A stretch of 64,000 bases of DNA from Aromatoleum tolulyticum. GTDB taxonomy: Bacteria; Pseudomonadota; Gammaproteobacteria; Burkholderiales; Rhodocyclaceae. Every line of letters starts with the position of its first letter. Within the stretch, counting starts at the first letter, position 1. The translations under genes and the position numbers were made by a program. Positions 53,328-62,186 of the stretch are shown in pieces. The stretch lies in assembly GCF_900156155.1 (NCBI RefSeq), contig NZ_FTMD01000002.1:124001-188000 (forward strand), in the 5' to 3' direction. The notes below the pieces were generated by a model, which had not been told where the DNA came from, searched no databases, and worked only from the letters and a program-made list of their open reading frames with translations.

Positions 53328-54458
53328 TCAGGCCTTCGGCTTCGCGAGCACCTGCTCGGCGAAGTTCTCGTCGAACATCGCGCCTTCGGCGATCAGCTGA
53401 CGGTACTTGATGAAGTCGATGACGTCCTTGCCCGTCTGCTTCTTGCTATCGAACGCCGTGAAGCCCAAGTAGGCCTCGTGGTTCATGTTCGCAGCCAGCC
53501 AGTGGCGGTTCGCGACCTTGAGCTGATCCCAGAAGAACTTCTTCTTGCCGCGGATGCCCTCGATCGTCTTGACCAGGCAGTGCGGGAACAGGTTGGTGAA
53601 CTTCCACACCAGCGCATTGACTGCTTCGTCGAGCTTCGCGAAGTCCGTAGTGCATTGCCCGATCAGCTCCTTCGCTGCCTTCGCCTGCTCGGGGGAGACG
53701 GGTTCGCCGTACACCAGTTCGCCGTCATCGACGTAGGCGTCGGTGCGGACGAGGGGGTTGCGCACCCACTGGCCATCCTTCTTCAGCACCGGAACGACCT
53801 TGGTGACGAGGTTCTTGGCCTTCATCTTGTACGCGCTCCACGGCTCGCACGAGATGCAGTTGTACATCGCGTCTTCCATGTTCAGCATCCACGGCAGGAA
53901 GTCGGTCGAACCGCCGTCCGGCGCGCTGCCGTGTTTCGGGCCGGCTTGGCCGAACACCGCCATGTCGGAGGTCACGGTCAGGTCGGTCGCCATGCCGATC
54001 TCCTGGCCGCCGCCGACGCGCATGCCGTTCACGCGGCAGATCACCGGCTTCTTGCAGTTCAGGATGCCATCGACCATGGCATTGAACAGATCCATGTATT
54101 CGCCATACTCGTTCGGGCGCTTCGAGTAGTAGCCGGCATACTCGGCCGTGTTACCGCCGGTGCAGAAGGCCTTGTCGCCGACAGCGGTGAACACCGCGGC
54201 GACAACTGAGCGGTCCGACGACGCGCGCTGGAAGCCTGCGATCACGGCCTTGACCATCTCGGTCGTGTAGGAGTTGTACTGCGTCGGGTTGTTCAGGATG
54301 ATCCAGGCGGCGTACAGGCCCGGGACCTGGTTGCCCTGCGGGTCGGTGACGGGGCGCTTCTCGAAGATCACCGAAGGCGCTTCGGTGCCGAAATGCTCCT
54401 CGCCGAGCAGTGCGTGATCCTTGAGTTCGTTGTCGCGGCGCAGCCAATCGAGTGCCAT
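53328..54458 (-). CDS. bzdY: 6-oxocyclohex-1-ene-1-carbonyl-CoA hydrolase BzdY
   Basis: A 376-residue crotonase-superfamily enzyme, the ring-opening hydrolase that makes 3-hydroxypimelyl-CoA. N-terminus MALDWLRRDNELKDHALLG and the oxyanion regions KAFCTGGNTAEYAGYY and VNGMRVGGGQEIGMATD match the Oah/BzdY family, followed by the long family-specific C-terminal region (KDVIDFIKYRQLIAEGAMFDENFAEQVL). AGGAGACATCTC precedes the ATG. It lies between bzdX and bzdZ as in other Azoarcus-type clusters. Confidence 0.95.
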   Translation of the reverse strand: MALDWLRRDNELKDHALLGEEHFGTEAPSVIFEKRPVTDPQGNQVPGLYAAWIILNNPTQYNSYTTEMVKAVIAGFQRASSDRSVVAAVFTAVGDKAFCTGGNTAEYAGYYSKRPNEYGEYMDLFNAMVDGILNCKKPVICRVNGMRVGGGQEIGMATDLTVTSDMAVFGQAGPKHGSAPDGGSTDFLPWMLNMEDAMYNCISCEPWSAYKMKAKNLVTKVVPVLKKDGQWVRNPLVRTDAYVDDGELVYGEPVSPEQAKAAKELIGQCTTDFAKLDEAVNALVWKFTNLFPHCLVKTIEGIRGKKKFFWDQLKVANRHWLAANMNHEAYLGFTAFDSKKQTGKDVIDFIKYRQLIAEGAMFDENFAEQVLAKPKA

Positions 54459-54493
54459 GAGATGTCTCCTGTTTTGTCCAGTGGTGTGCGTGA

Positions 54494-55561
54494 TCAGAAA
54501 TCGGGCGTCAGGATGACGCGCCGCTTGAGCTTGCCGTGGTGGGCCTCGTCGAACACTTGTTCGATCTGGCTCATCGGGCGGGTTTCGACGAAGGGTCCGA
54601 GCTTGATGCGGCCGTCGAGGCACATGTCGCGCACGGCGGCGTAGCGGTCCGGCGGGCAGCCCCAGGTGCCGATGATCTCGGCGTCGAAGGCCATCAGCTT
54701 CGACAGCATGTAGTTGGTCTCGGCCGTGCCGTAACCGACGATGACGAGCTTGCCCGTAAAGGACAGCAGCGACAGCGCGAGCTCCTGGCCCGGCTTGCTG
54801 CCGGTGACCTCGAAGATCTTCCAGCCGTAGTTCGACGGCAGGCCGCGCTCCTTGCAGAAGCCCTTGAAGAGCTCCTTGACGTCCTTCGCGCTCTTGTCCT
54901 TCGGGTTGATGATGAAGTCGGCACCGAAGTCCTTCATCATCGTCAGCTTTTCTTCGTTGATGTCGATGCCGATGACGGCCTTCGCACCCATGCCCTTGGC
55001 GGTCTGCACCATGAAGCTGCCGACGCCGCCGGCCGCGCCGATGACGATCACCAGATCGTCCTTCTTCAGGTCCGCGCGTACCGCAGCCTGGTAAGGCGTG
55101 GTCACGGCATCGGCGACCACGGCGAGGTGCTCCAGCGGCGTGCTGCCGCGATTCTCGACCACGCACAGGTACTTCGACTGCGCGACGATGTGGCTCGAAT
55201 ACCCGCCATAGATGCCCATCGAGTTGCCCGGCATCTTTTGCGACAGGCAGCGGTTGCCGCGGCCGGTCTTGCACAACTCGCACTCGCCGCAGGGGATCAC
55301 GGCCGGCACGATCACTTCCTTGCCGATCATCGACGCTTCGCCGCCGATCACCGTGCCCGAAATCTCATGGCCCAGCGACAGCGGGGGCTTCTGCACCGTC
55401 GGCACGCCCATGTAGTAGTACGACAGATCGGTATGGCACACGCCGCAGCCGGCGATCTTCACCACCACGTCGCCCGGTTGCAGCTCGGGCATCGGCACGC
55501 GGGTCTTCTGCAGCTTGCCCGGCTCGGTCATCTGCCAGGTATCGATGAATTCAGGAATCAC
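54494..55561 (-). CDS. bzdX: 6-hydroxycyclohex-1-ene-1-carbonyl-CoA dehydrogenase BzdX
   Basis: A 355-residue zinc-dependent medium-chain dehydrogenase (Had/BzdX). Catalytic zinc Cys in AGCGVCHTDLSYYY, structural zinc in CGECELCKTGRGNRC, NAD-binding VIVIGAAGGVGSFMVQTA. It oxidises 6-hydroxycyclohex-1-ene-carbonyl-CoA to the 6-oxo product, substrate of BzdY encoded 35 bp downstream. The start at 55561 begins MIPEFIDTWQM, the family N-terminus. Confidence 0.95.
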   Translation of the reverse strand: MIPEFIDTWQMTEPGKLQKTRVPMPELQPGDVVVKIAGCGVCHTDLSYYYMGVPTVQKPPLSLGHEISGTVIGGEASMIGKEVIVPAVIPCGECELCKTGRGNRCLSQKMPGNSMGIYGGYSSHIVAQSKYLCVVENRGSTPLEHLAVVADAVTTPYQAAVRADLKKDDLVIVIGAAGGVGSFMVQTAKGMGAKAVIGIDINEEKLTMMKDFGADFIINPKDKSAKDVKELFKGFCKERGLPSNYGWKIFEVTGSKPGQELALSLLSFTGKLVIVGYGTAETNYMLSKLMAFDAEIIGTWGCPPDRYAAVRDMCLDGRIKLGPFVETRPMSQIEQVFDEAHHGKLKRRVILTPDF

Positions 55562-55611
55562 GCTTTGTCTCCCTTTATCTTTCGGTAGTCATGTGAGGTG
55601 CTGCGGTTTTC

Positions 55612-55712
55612 TCCCTCCCCTTCAAGCGGAGGGCCGGGGTGGGGATGGGTCTAATGCTTCACCGCAACCTTGACCCATCCCCATCCTGTCCTTCCCCTTG
55701 AAGGGGAAGGAA
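55612..55712. repeat. REP-like element in the bzdW-bzdX spacer: 12-bp inverted repeat plus 21-bp palindrome
   Basis: TGGGGATGGGTC (55640-55651) pairs with GACCCATCCCCA (55672-55683), with imperfect pairing extending outward into CCCTCC/GGAGGG-type arms. Next to it, CCTTCCCCTTGAAGGGGAAGG (55690-55710) is a perfect 21-bp palindrome. The whole resembles dispersed intergenic REP/BIME-type elements. It may stabilise or attenuate the long bzd transcript. Confidence 0.7.
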
Positions 55713-55729
55713 CCTGCTAATCACATTTC

Positions 55730-56509
55730 TCAAGTATTCCGCCACACCGGCTTGCGCTTCTCGAGGAAGGCCGCGAGCCCTTCCTTCGCATCGTCGGTGT
55801 TCATCAGCTCCTTCAGATAGATGTTCTCGGCCGTGTCGAGCGCGGCACCGAAGGGCTTGTCTGCCACAGCGCGGATAGTCTTGCGGGTGCTGGCGAGCGC
55901 CGCACGGCTCAGGCCCATGAAGGGAGCGACGAAAGCCTGCACGTCGGCGGCGAAGGTTTCCTTCGCGAACACGCGGTTCACCAGCCCGATCGCCTTCGCC
56001 TCGTCGGCGCCGATGTTCTCGCCGCCGAGCAGCAGTTCCAGCGCACGGGCCGGCGGCACCAGGCGCGGCAGCAGCACCGCGGCGATCGGCGGGAACACCG
56101 CGAGCTTGATCTCGGGCTGGCCGAACTTGGCGTTGGAGGCCGCGACGAGCATGTCGCACGCGATCGCGACTTCCATGCCGCCACCCAACGCCACACCATT
56201 CACGGCGGCCAGCGTCGGGATCTGCAGCTGCTGCATGCGGCGGAAGATGCCGTGGAAGACCTCGATCATGCGGTCGACCTTGTCCGGCGTGTGGTCCGCG
56301 ACCTCGACGCCGGCGGAGAAGGCCTTCTCGCCCGCACCGGTAATCATCAGCAGCTTCACGCTGGTATCGGCCTGGCACAGATCGAGCGCGACGTTCATCT
56401 CCTCCATCGTCGGGATGTCGAGGACGTTGAACGGCGGGCGGTTGATCGTCAGCGTCGCGAGGCCGTCGGCCACGCCGTAGGTGATGAACTGGAATTGCGC
56501 TTTACTCAT
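55730..56509 (-). CDS. bzdW: Cyclohexa-1,5-dienecarbonyl-CoA hydratase BzdW
   Basis: A 259-residue crotonase-family hydratase. Oxyanion loops: GEKAFSAGVEVADH and VNGVALGGGMEVAIACDML. It adds water to the 1,5-dienoyl-CoA made by benzoyl-CoA reductase, giving 6-hydroxycyclohex-1-ene-1-carbonyl-CoA. Its family relatives are Dch/BzdW. It lies upstream of bzdX (which oxidises its product) and after a small zinc-ribbon gene. Confidence 0.93.
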   Translation of the reverse strand: MSKAQFQFITYGVADGLATLTINRPPFNVLDIPTMEEMNVALDLCQADTSVKLLMITGAGEKAFSAGVEVADHTPDKVDRMIEVFHGIFRRMQQLQIPTLAAVNGVALGGGMEVAIACDMLVAASNAKFGQPEIKLAVFPPIAAVLLPRLVPPARALELLLGGENIGADEAKAIGLVNRVFAKETFAADVQAFVAPFMGLSRAALASTRKTIRAVADKPFGAALDTAENIYLKELMNTDDAKEGLAAFLEKRKPVWRNT

Positions 56510-56554
56510 GGTGTCTCCCCTGGTTCTCGTTCGCTGTGCGCGTCTTCGGGTGTT

Positions 56555-56737
56555 TCAGTTTTCGTTCTTCATCTGCAGCCGGTAGGGGCAGACCGCGTCG
56601 CAGTCCGCGCAGCACACTTCGCCGTCGCAGCGGATGTGCCACAGGTCCGCGCCGCAGTTCGTGCACCGGCACTTGGCCTCGGGTTTGACGGACGGGCGGA
56701 TTTCCTCCGCCGACCAGAAATCGATCACCTGTCCCAT
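56555..56737 (-). CDS. Small zinc-ribbon protein inserted between bzdV and bzdW
   Basis: A 60-residue Cys-rich protein. Two metal knuckles are evident: CRCTNC at residues 23-28 and CCADCDAVC near 42-50, with CDGEV between, enough for one or two zinc ribbons. The RBS (GAGGA) overlaps the bzdV stop 7 nt before the ATG, so it is co-translated with bzdV. Not part of the classic N-to-Z lettering of the pathway. It could be an Fe-S/zinc accessory factor, a regulator, or a carrier; no function is known to me. Confidence 0.7.
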   Translation of the reverse strand: MGQVIDFWSAEEIRPSVKPEAKCRCTNCGADLWHIRCDGEVCCADCDAVCPYRLQMKNEN

Positions 56738-56747
56738 GGCGTGGTCC

Positions 56748-59297
56748 TCAGAACAGGTCGTCGAGCTCGTCCGATCCGCCGCCCGGCATCTTTCCGTACT
56801 GCTGCAGGTAGGCCTGGATCATCTGGCTTTCACGCGAGGTGAAGAGCGCGGCTTCCTCGAACACGAAGTTCGTCGCATCGCCGCCCCGCTCGAGCTGCTC
56901 CATCAAGCCTTCGCGCAGGTTCTCCACGCCCTTGATCATCAGCACGTTCTTGTCGCCATCGAGCAACTGGAACACGCCCGACTCGGTCGGCACGGAGGCG
57001 ATCGTCGCCTCGTCGAACTTCAGCGAGGACTCCGGCGGCAGCACCGCGTCGGCAATCTTCGGCGCGAGGTTGCACTTGAAGCAGCGCGCTGCCTCGGCGC
57101 GTGCCGTCGCGTCGTCGAAGCCCAGTTCGACCTCGTCCCAGCCGGTGCGCTGTTCCGGCGCCAGCATGATCGGGTGGAACTTGCGGATCTTGTTGAAGCC
57201 TTCCTTGCGCCCGATGTAGGGGCTGGTCTCCCAGCCGTCGCGCAGCAGCACTTCCGAGATGTCGCCGTCGCCGCCGAGCACCACGTCCATCGCAGAGGCC
57301 GCGACACGTCCCTGAGCGACCGACTCGATCAGCGTCGAAGGTCCGAGCACGCAGTCGCCGCCGGCATACACCTTAGGCCGGCTCGTCAGCATCGAATCCT
57401 CGCGCACCGTGATGCGGCCCTTGCGATCGGTCTCGACGCCGAAGCCCTCGAAGCGGTTCGGGAATTGGCCGATCGCGGCAATCACCAGATCGACGCCCTC
57501 GACGACTTCCTCGCCAGTCTCCACCGGCTTGCGGCGGCCCGATGCATCGGCCTCACCGAGCGCCATCTTCGCGTACGTGATCTGCAAGCGATAACCGTTG
57601 GTGCCCGGCTCGATCTTCTTCGGCGCGAGCAGGTAGCGGATATTCACGCCCTCCTCCACGCAGCCCTCGAACTCCTCCAGGCGCGCCGGCATTTCCTCGC
57701 GGGTGCGGCGATACACCATGTCGACCTCGGCGCCGAAGCGACGCGAGGAACGCGCGTTGTCGGTCGCGACGTTGCCGCCGCCGATCACCGCTACCTTCTT
57801 GCCGGTCTGGATACCCTCGGGCGTATTCACCAGGCCCATCGTCACGGCCTTGAGGTAGGTGGGGCTGTCGACCACGCCGGGCAGGTCGTCGCCGGGGATG
57901 CCCAGCCTGTCGCCGCCCTGCGCGCCGATGCCGACGAACACCGCGCCATAGCCGTCGTTGAAGAGCGTATCGACGCTCTCGACCTTGGCGCCGTAGCGGA
58001 ACTCGACACCCAGGGCCGAAACTTCCGCGACTTCGTTATCGATGACTTCAGCCGGCACCCGATAGGACGGGATGCCGTAGCGCGCCATGCCGCCTGCGGC
58101 CGGCTGCGCATCGAAGATGGTTACGCCGTGGCCCTGCTTGGCGAGGTAGTACGCCACCGTCAGGCCCGCCGGTCCGGCGCCGATCACCGCCGCCTTCTTC
58201 CCCGTCGCCGGCAGCTTCTTCGCATGCTCGCGCCACAGGCCGGTGTCGTTGTCCGCGGCGATGCGCTTGAGGTTGCGGATCGACAGCGGATCGTCGAGGT
58301 CCTTGCGGCGGCATGCCGATTCGCACATCGCGAAGCAGGCGCGGCCGAGGATGCCCGGGAACGGCAGCCGCTCGCGCACCACCGCGATCGCCTCGCCGTA
58401 TTTGCCTTCGGCCGCGAGCTGCACGTAGCGCGGCACGTCGATGCCCGCCGGGCAGGCGTTCTTGCACGGCACCATCGACTCCTCGCGCTTCGCGGGGTCG
58501 AGCGTGCGGTCCATCAGTGCGCCCGTCGGACACACGGTCACACAGGCCTGGCAGAAGGTACAGCCGGATTCGATCAGGGTCGGCGCGATGGTGCCGACAT
58601 AGGTGCGCTTGCCCTGCGGCGTCTCGACTTCCTTCACCTCGAGACAGCCCACGCCACGCACGTCATTACAGGCGACGAGGCAGCGGCGGCAATCGATGCA
58701 CAGGTTGTAGTCGCGATCGAAGAACGGCTCGTCCTTGATGATCGGCAGCTGCACGGGCTTGTAAGGCGGCGTCGTGTTCGGGATGCCGATGTAGTCGGAG
58801 ACCTTGCGCAGCTCACAGGACGAGAAGATCGTGCAGCAGCGCGTCTCCTGCGGGTTGCCGTAGGAGCACTGCGAGCGCGAACAGCCGTCGCGCTGCGGAC
58901 AGGTGAGGCAGACATGCGGGTGCGGGCCGAGGATTTTCGCCAGGTTCGCCTGGCGAACGGTCTGGATCGCCGCCGACGTGGTCGTCACGACCATGCCGGC
59001 CGTGACGGTGGTCGAACAGGCCTTGGACAGACCGTCCGTGCCCTCGATCTCGACCATGCACAGGTTGCAGCCGCCCTCGCCCGCACCGCGCTGGCCGGCC
59101 GGGGGAAGATCGGGGTGCGCGCACAGCGCCGGAATGTAGAGACCCGCTGCCGTCGCCGCATTCAGGACCGACGCGCCCGCCGGTGCCTCGACCTCGACGC
59201 CGTCGATGCTCAGCTTCACCGGCGCGCCGAACTCGGCCATCCCGGCCGGCTTGCTCGCCTTCCACCACCTGATTTCCGATGTCTGTACGGCTTCCAT
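56748..59297 (-). CDS. bzdV: BzdV, NAD(P)H:ferredoxin oxidoreductase-like iron-sulfur flavoprotein
   Basis: An 849-residue multidomain redox protein. In order: a 2Fe-2S domain (CAHPDLPPAGQ..GGCNLCMVEIEG), a NuoG-like Cys/His motif (HVCLTCPQRDGCSRSQC), a 2[4Fe-4S] region (CIDCRRCLVACNDV and CTFCQACVTVCPTG), then a GltD-like flavoprotein half with CPAGIDVPRYV, FAD loop VIGAGPAGLTVAYYLA and NADPH loop VIGGGNVATDNARSSRRF. Such proteins can move electrons between NAD(P)H and ferredoxin, so BzdV is thought to help reduce the ferredoxin that feeds benzoyl-CoA reductase. Its start at 59297 has GAGAGA upstream. Confidence 0.92.
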   Translation of the reverse strand: MEAVQTSEIRWWKASKPAGMAEFGAPVKLSIDGVEVEAPAGASVLNAATAAGLYIPALCAHPDLPPAGQRGAGEGGCNLCMVEIEGTDGLSKACSTTVTAGMVVTTTSAAIQTVRQANLAKILGPHPHVCLTCPQRDGCSRSQCSYGNPQETRCCTIFSSCELRKVSDYIGIPNTTPPYKPVQLPIIKDEPFFDRDYNLCIDCRRCLVACNDVRGVGCLEVKEVETPQGKRTYVGTIAPTLIESGCTFCQACVTVCPTGALMDRTLDPAKREESMVPCKNACPAGIDVPRYVQLAAEGKYGEAIAVVRERLPFPGILGRACFAMCESACRRKDLDDPLSIRNLKRIAADNDTGLWREHAKKLPATGKKAAVIGAGPAGLTVAYYLAKQGHGVTIFDAQPAAGGMARYGIPSYRVPAEVIDNEVAEVSALGVEFRYGAKVESVDTLFNDGYGAVFVGIGAQGGDRLGIPGDDLPGVVDSPTYLKAVTMGLVNTPEGIQTGKKVAVIGGGNVATDNARSSRRFGAEVDMVYRRTREEMPARLEEFEGCVEEGVNIRYLLAPKKIEPGTNGYRLQITYAKMALGEADASGRRKPVETGEEVVEGVDLVIAAIGQFPNRFEGFGVETDRKGRITVREDSMLTSRPKVYAGGDCVLGPSTLIESVAQGRVAASAMDVVLGGDGDISEVLLRDGWETSPYIGRKEGFNKIRKFHPIMLAPEQRTGWDEVELGFDDATARAEAARCFKCNLAPKIADAVLPPESSLKFDEATIASVPTESGVFQLLDGDKNVLMIKGVENLREGLMEQLERGGDATNFVFEEAALFTSRESQMIQAYLQQYGKMPGGGSDELDDLF

Positions 59298-59354
59298 GTC
59301 TCTCTCGTCCTCTATTCTGCGCCGGGCTTCGCGTGTGCCCGGTCCAAGCCGTTC

Positions 59355-59996
59355 TTAGGCAGCCTGCGCGAGTTGCACGTAGCCGGGGTAGTAGCTCCCC
59401 TGGCACGCTCCCGCGCGCACCGCTGCGATGAAACTCGCCATGTCGGTCACGGGCTGCGAGAACTTCGTCGCGCACCGTCCGACGGCAATCGTCTTGTGGC
59501 AATCGCTGCCGCCCAGCGCAGGCAGGGCCATGTGGCGAGCGGCACTGATTGCCAGATCGTTGTCGCTGTCGAGGTTGCCGCCGTTGTGCGTTTCCACGGC
59601 GGCGATCCCGGTGATGTCGAGCAGGCCGTGCAGCAGGCTCGACACCCCGACCTCGCGAAACGGATGGGCCGGCACGCAGATTCCGCCAATGCTGTTGATG
59701 TGCTCAATGACGTCGGTCATCGGGAGGTAGTTGTCGCGCCCCCAGATGTTCCAGCCGTCATCCTCGACACCGTATGCCAGCATATGCCCGCGATCGGTTG
59801 CGATCTCCACGCCCCGCAACACCAGGAAACCCTCGTCGCGCGCCACCTGTTCAACCGGTAGCGATGCTTCGTACGAGTAATGTTCGGTGATGCACACCCC
59901 GTCGAGTCCCAGCTCCTTCGCGCGGCGGATCAGATCCACCGGCTCGAGCCAGTTGTCGTAGGAATATTTGGTATGGCAATGGCAATCGATCCACAT
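59355..59996 (-). CDS. bzdU: BzdU, PHP-domain protein of the bzd operon
   Basis: A 213-residue PHP-superfamily phosphoesterase-like protein. Metal ligands typical of PHP: WIDCHCHTKYS at the N-terminus, ITEHYSYEASLP, GVEIATDRGHMLAYG, VPAHPFREVG and GGSDCHKTIAVGR. The domain suggests a trinuclear-metal hydrolase, but the substrate in benzoate metabolism is unknown. It is one of the three conserved bzdSTU genes of unclear role, placed between bzdT and bzdV. Confidence 0.85.
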   Translation of the reverse strand: MWIDCHCHTKYSYDNWLEPVDLIRRAKELGLDGVCITEHYSYEASLPVEQVARDEGFLVLRGVEIATDRGHMLAYGVEDDGWNIWGRDNYLPMTDVIEHINSIGGICVPAHPFREVGVSSLLHGLLDITGIAAVETHNGGNLDSDNDLAISAARHMALPALGGSDCHKTIAVGRCATKFSQPVTDMASFIAAVRAGACQGSYYPGYVQLAQAA

Positions 59997-60026
59997 GGGA
60001 CGGACTCCGCGCGCCGGCCTGGCCGC

Positions 60027-60479
60027 TCAGGAAACGGTGTATTCGAGGTTGATGCGCTTGGACGGCGAGAAGCGCTGGCGGGAGAAGAATTTCTCCAGCG
60101 CGAAGTCGTCCCAATTCACCAGCGTGTAGACCTTCTTCACGCCCGCTGCCTTCATGTTCATCATGAACTGGTCGAGCAGTTCGCTCGCCACGCCGCGGTT
60201 CTGGAAGCGCGGATCGACGCCGATCGTGTCGATGGTCGCGGTCGAGTCCGGAATGCCGAACTCGCCGAAATAGATGTCGCCCATCACGAAGCCGGCAACC
60301 TTGCCGTCGATCTCGCACACCAGTGAGGAGTTGATATTGTGCTTCGGGTTCAGGATCGCATCGAGCTTGCGCTCGTAGTAGTCGCGACGGTTCTGCTTTG
60401 AACCTGCTGCGTCGATCTCGACGATCGCGTTCAGGTCTTCCTTCTTCAGCACCCGCATCACACGCTTCTGGTCAGACAT
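60027..60479 (-). CDS. bzdT: BzdT, GNAT-family acetyltransferase-like protein
   Basis: A 150-residue protein of the GNAT fold. The acetyl-CoA binding motif A is visible as DTIGVDPRFQNRGVASELLDQF, with motif D-like VAGFVMGDIYFGEF before it. It might acetylate a protein or small molecule in the pathway, perhaps a regulatory lysine on an acyl-CoA ligase, but there is no direct sequence evidence. It is conserved at this position in Azoarcus-type clusters. Confidence 0.83.
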   Translation of the reverse strand: MSDQKRVMRVLKKEDLNAIVEIDAAGSKQNRRDYYERKLDAILNPKHNINSSLVCEIDGKVAGFVMGDIYFGEFGIPDSTATIDTIGVDPRFQNRGVASELLDQFMMNMKAAGVKKVYTLVNWDDFALEKFFSRQRFSPSKRINLEYTVS

Positions 60480-60530
60480 TTACCTATCTCCTTTGGTTGG
60501 CAGTTCCGCTTCCGTTCGCGTCGCTGCCTC

Positions 60531-60857
60531 TCAGAACAGTTCGTCTTCCTGCTGGGGCTTCGTCGAGCGGCGCGTATACACCGTGCCGATCACCTTCCCC
60601 ATTTCCTGGTCGGTGTCGAGGCAGGTCGTGCAGCCGTCACCTTCCGTCTTGTAGCTCTCGACGTGCACCTCGAAACCCATGCCCCGATATGCTTCGGCGA
60701 TCTCGGACAAGCGCGGTTCGCCGATCGTCGTCAGCCGCTTCCAGCCTTCGCGCAGCAACCGATCCTCGACGTCCTCTTCGCGCGTGGCACCAGCCAGCTT
60801 GATCGGGATCATCTTTTTCGTGCTCATCGGGGAACCCTCCGTCATCGCCGGGAACAT
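60531..60857 (-). CDS. bzdS: BzdS, small conserved protein of the bzd operon
   Basis: A 108-residue (or 98-residue) soluble protein: IPIKLAGATREEDVEDRLLREGWKRLTTIGEPRLSEIAEAYRGMGFEVHVESY, then TEGDGCTTCLDTDQEMGKVIG. The CTTC pair suggests a metal site. Two starts have good ribosome binding sites: 60857 (AAGGAGAA) and 60827 (GGAGGG, MSTKKM). No function is assigned; it follows the ferredoxin gene, so an electron-transfer accessory role is possible. Confidence 0.75.
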   Translation of the reverse strand: MFPAMTEGSPMSTKKMIPIKLAGATREEDVEDRLLREGWKRLTTIGEPRLSEIAEAYRGMGFEVHVESYKTEGDGCTTCLDTDQEMGKVIGTVYTRRSTKPQQEDELF

Positions 60858-60867
60858 GTTCTTCTCC

Positions 60868-61152
60868 TTACCAGGAATGCTTGATCGCGCCCGGCGTACA
60901 GGCGGTGGTACAGGGCAAACTGGTGTAGCCGCCCGCAGGCTTGCAACCGGCGCAGTCGTAGGCGAGCGCGCGCGTGCATTCCTTCTTCACCCACGCCACT
61001 TCGTCGTCATAGTCGTCGGTGATGATTTCGAACATGTGCTTGGGGCACGCGGTCAGGCAGGCCCGATCCGCGGCACAGTCGATGCACTTGTCCGTGTCGA
61101 TGCTGATGTAATACTCGCCGGAACCGTCCTTGTAACCGTAGTTCGCGATCAT
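60868..61152 (-). CDS. bzdM: BzdM, 2[4Fe-4S]-type ferredoxin electron donor
   Basis: A 94-residue ferredoxin with two Cys clusters, CIDCAADRACLTACP near the N-terminus and CTRALAYDCAGC with CTTACTPG near the C-terminus. The extra loop lengths match the ferredoxins that donate electrons to benzoyl-CoA reductase. AGGAGG lies 6 nt before the ATG. It is placed after the reductase subunits, as in Azoarcus-type clusters. Confidence 0.92.
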   Translation of the reverse strand: MIANYGYKDGSGEYYISIDTDKCIDCAADRACLTACPKHMFEIITDDYDDEVAWVKKECTRALAYDCAGCKPAGGYTSLPCTTACTPGAIKHSW

Positions 61153-61242
61153 GTTCGTCCTCCTGGATTCGTTTGCGCCGCGCCCCGCCGGAACCGCCAT
61201 ACCTCAGGCGGGTTCCGGCGACGGTCGTGGCTCTGGCACCAA

Positions 61243-62148
61243 TTACTTGGCGGCCTGCTTCTGCATCAGCGTGTAGCCGAACAGCGCGGCGCCCAGCGCG
61301 CCGGCGATCTGGCTGTCGATCTTGGTCTCGACCTGCTTGATGCCCAGCAGCCGCTCGATCCGCTTCACGACGCCCGGGTTCTTCGCGATGCCGCCGGTGA
61401 TGAAGAAGCCTTCCTCGACACCGATACGCTCCAGCAGGCTCACGACCCGCTCGGCCATCGCCTGGCAGTAAGCTGCGATCACCATGTTCTTCGTGTAGCC
61501 GGCCTTGAGCAGACCCAGCGCTTCGGACTTCGCGAACACCACGCAGATCGACGACACTGCTTCCGGCTCGACATCCACGTCGAAGGAACGCGGGCCCAGC
61601 TCGGCGATGGGGATCTGCATCAGGTCGGAGATGACTTCCATGCCGCGCCCGGTGCCGGCCGCGCACTTGTCGTTCATCAGGAAGTTGGTGACCTTGCCCT
61701 TCTCGTCGCAGTGGATGGCCTTGCAGTCCTGGCCGCCCATGTCGAGGATGGTCCGCACCTGGTTGCCGCCCATGTAGTTTGCGCCGCGGGCATGGCAGGC
61801 GATCTCGGTGATCGCCTTGTGGGCGAAGGGCACGTTCACCCGGCCGTAGCCGGTGCCGACGACATAGTTGATGTCCTCGAGCTTCATGCCGATCTTGTCC
61901 ATGATGCCCTGCAGGGCGTTCTTGGCCGAGTCCGGCGAGTTGTTGCCGGTGCGCATGCTGTTGTAGCCATACAGCTCGCCGTCACAGACCAGCACCGCCT
62001 GCGAGGACACCGAGCCGACGTCGATGCCGCAGGTGATGATCTTGGCGTCCTTCCAGTTCTTCGTCTCGTCGAACCAGGTGTTTTCCTGCCAGCGCCAGAA
62101 TTCCTTCTTCTCGGGGGCGGCGGTGGCGGCAGCAACTTCTGCATTCAT
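61243..62148 (-). CDS. bzdQ: Benzoyl-CoA reductase ATP-binding subunit BzdQ
   Basis: A 301-residue ASKHA-fold ATPase subunit. N-terminal ATP loop TCGIDVGSVSSQAVLV, then VVGTGYGRVNVPFAHK, DMGGQDCKAI, and the Fe-S Cys motif NDKCAAGTGRGMEV; a second conserved Cys lies in EIACHARGANYMGG. Together with BzdP it forms the ATPase module holding a bridging [4Fe-4S] cluster that drives electrons to the catalytic BzdN/BzdO module. Confidence 0.95.
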   Translation of the reverse strand: MNAEVAAATAAPEKKEFWRWQENTWFDETKNWKDAKIITCGIDVGSVSSQAVLVCDGELYGYNSMRTGNNSPDSAKNALQGIMDKIGMKLEDINYVVGTGYGRVNVPFAHKAITEIACHARGANYMGGNQVRTILDMGGQDCKAIHCDEKGKVTNFLMNDKCAAGTGRGMEVISDLMQIPIAELGPRSFDVDVEPEAVSSICVVFAKSEALGLLKAGYTKNMVIAAYCQAMAERVVSLLERIGVEEGFFITGGIAKNPGVVKRIERLLGIKQVETKIDSQIAGALGAALFGYTLMQKQAAK

Positions 62149-62186
62149 TTGATCGCTCCTTTATCCGTGTCGTTTCGCGTATCGGT

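Noticed and set aside
56634..59861. A 1075-codon plus-strand frame opposite bzdV
   Set aside because: Antisense shadow of bzdV in GC-rich DNA; it crosses several gene boundaries on the other strand.
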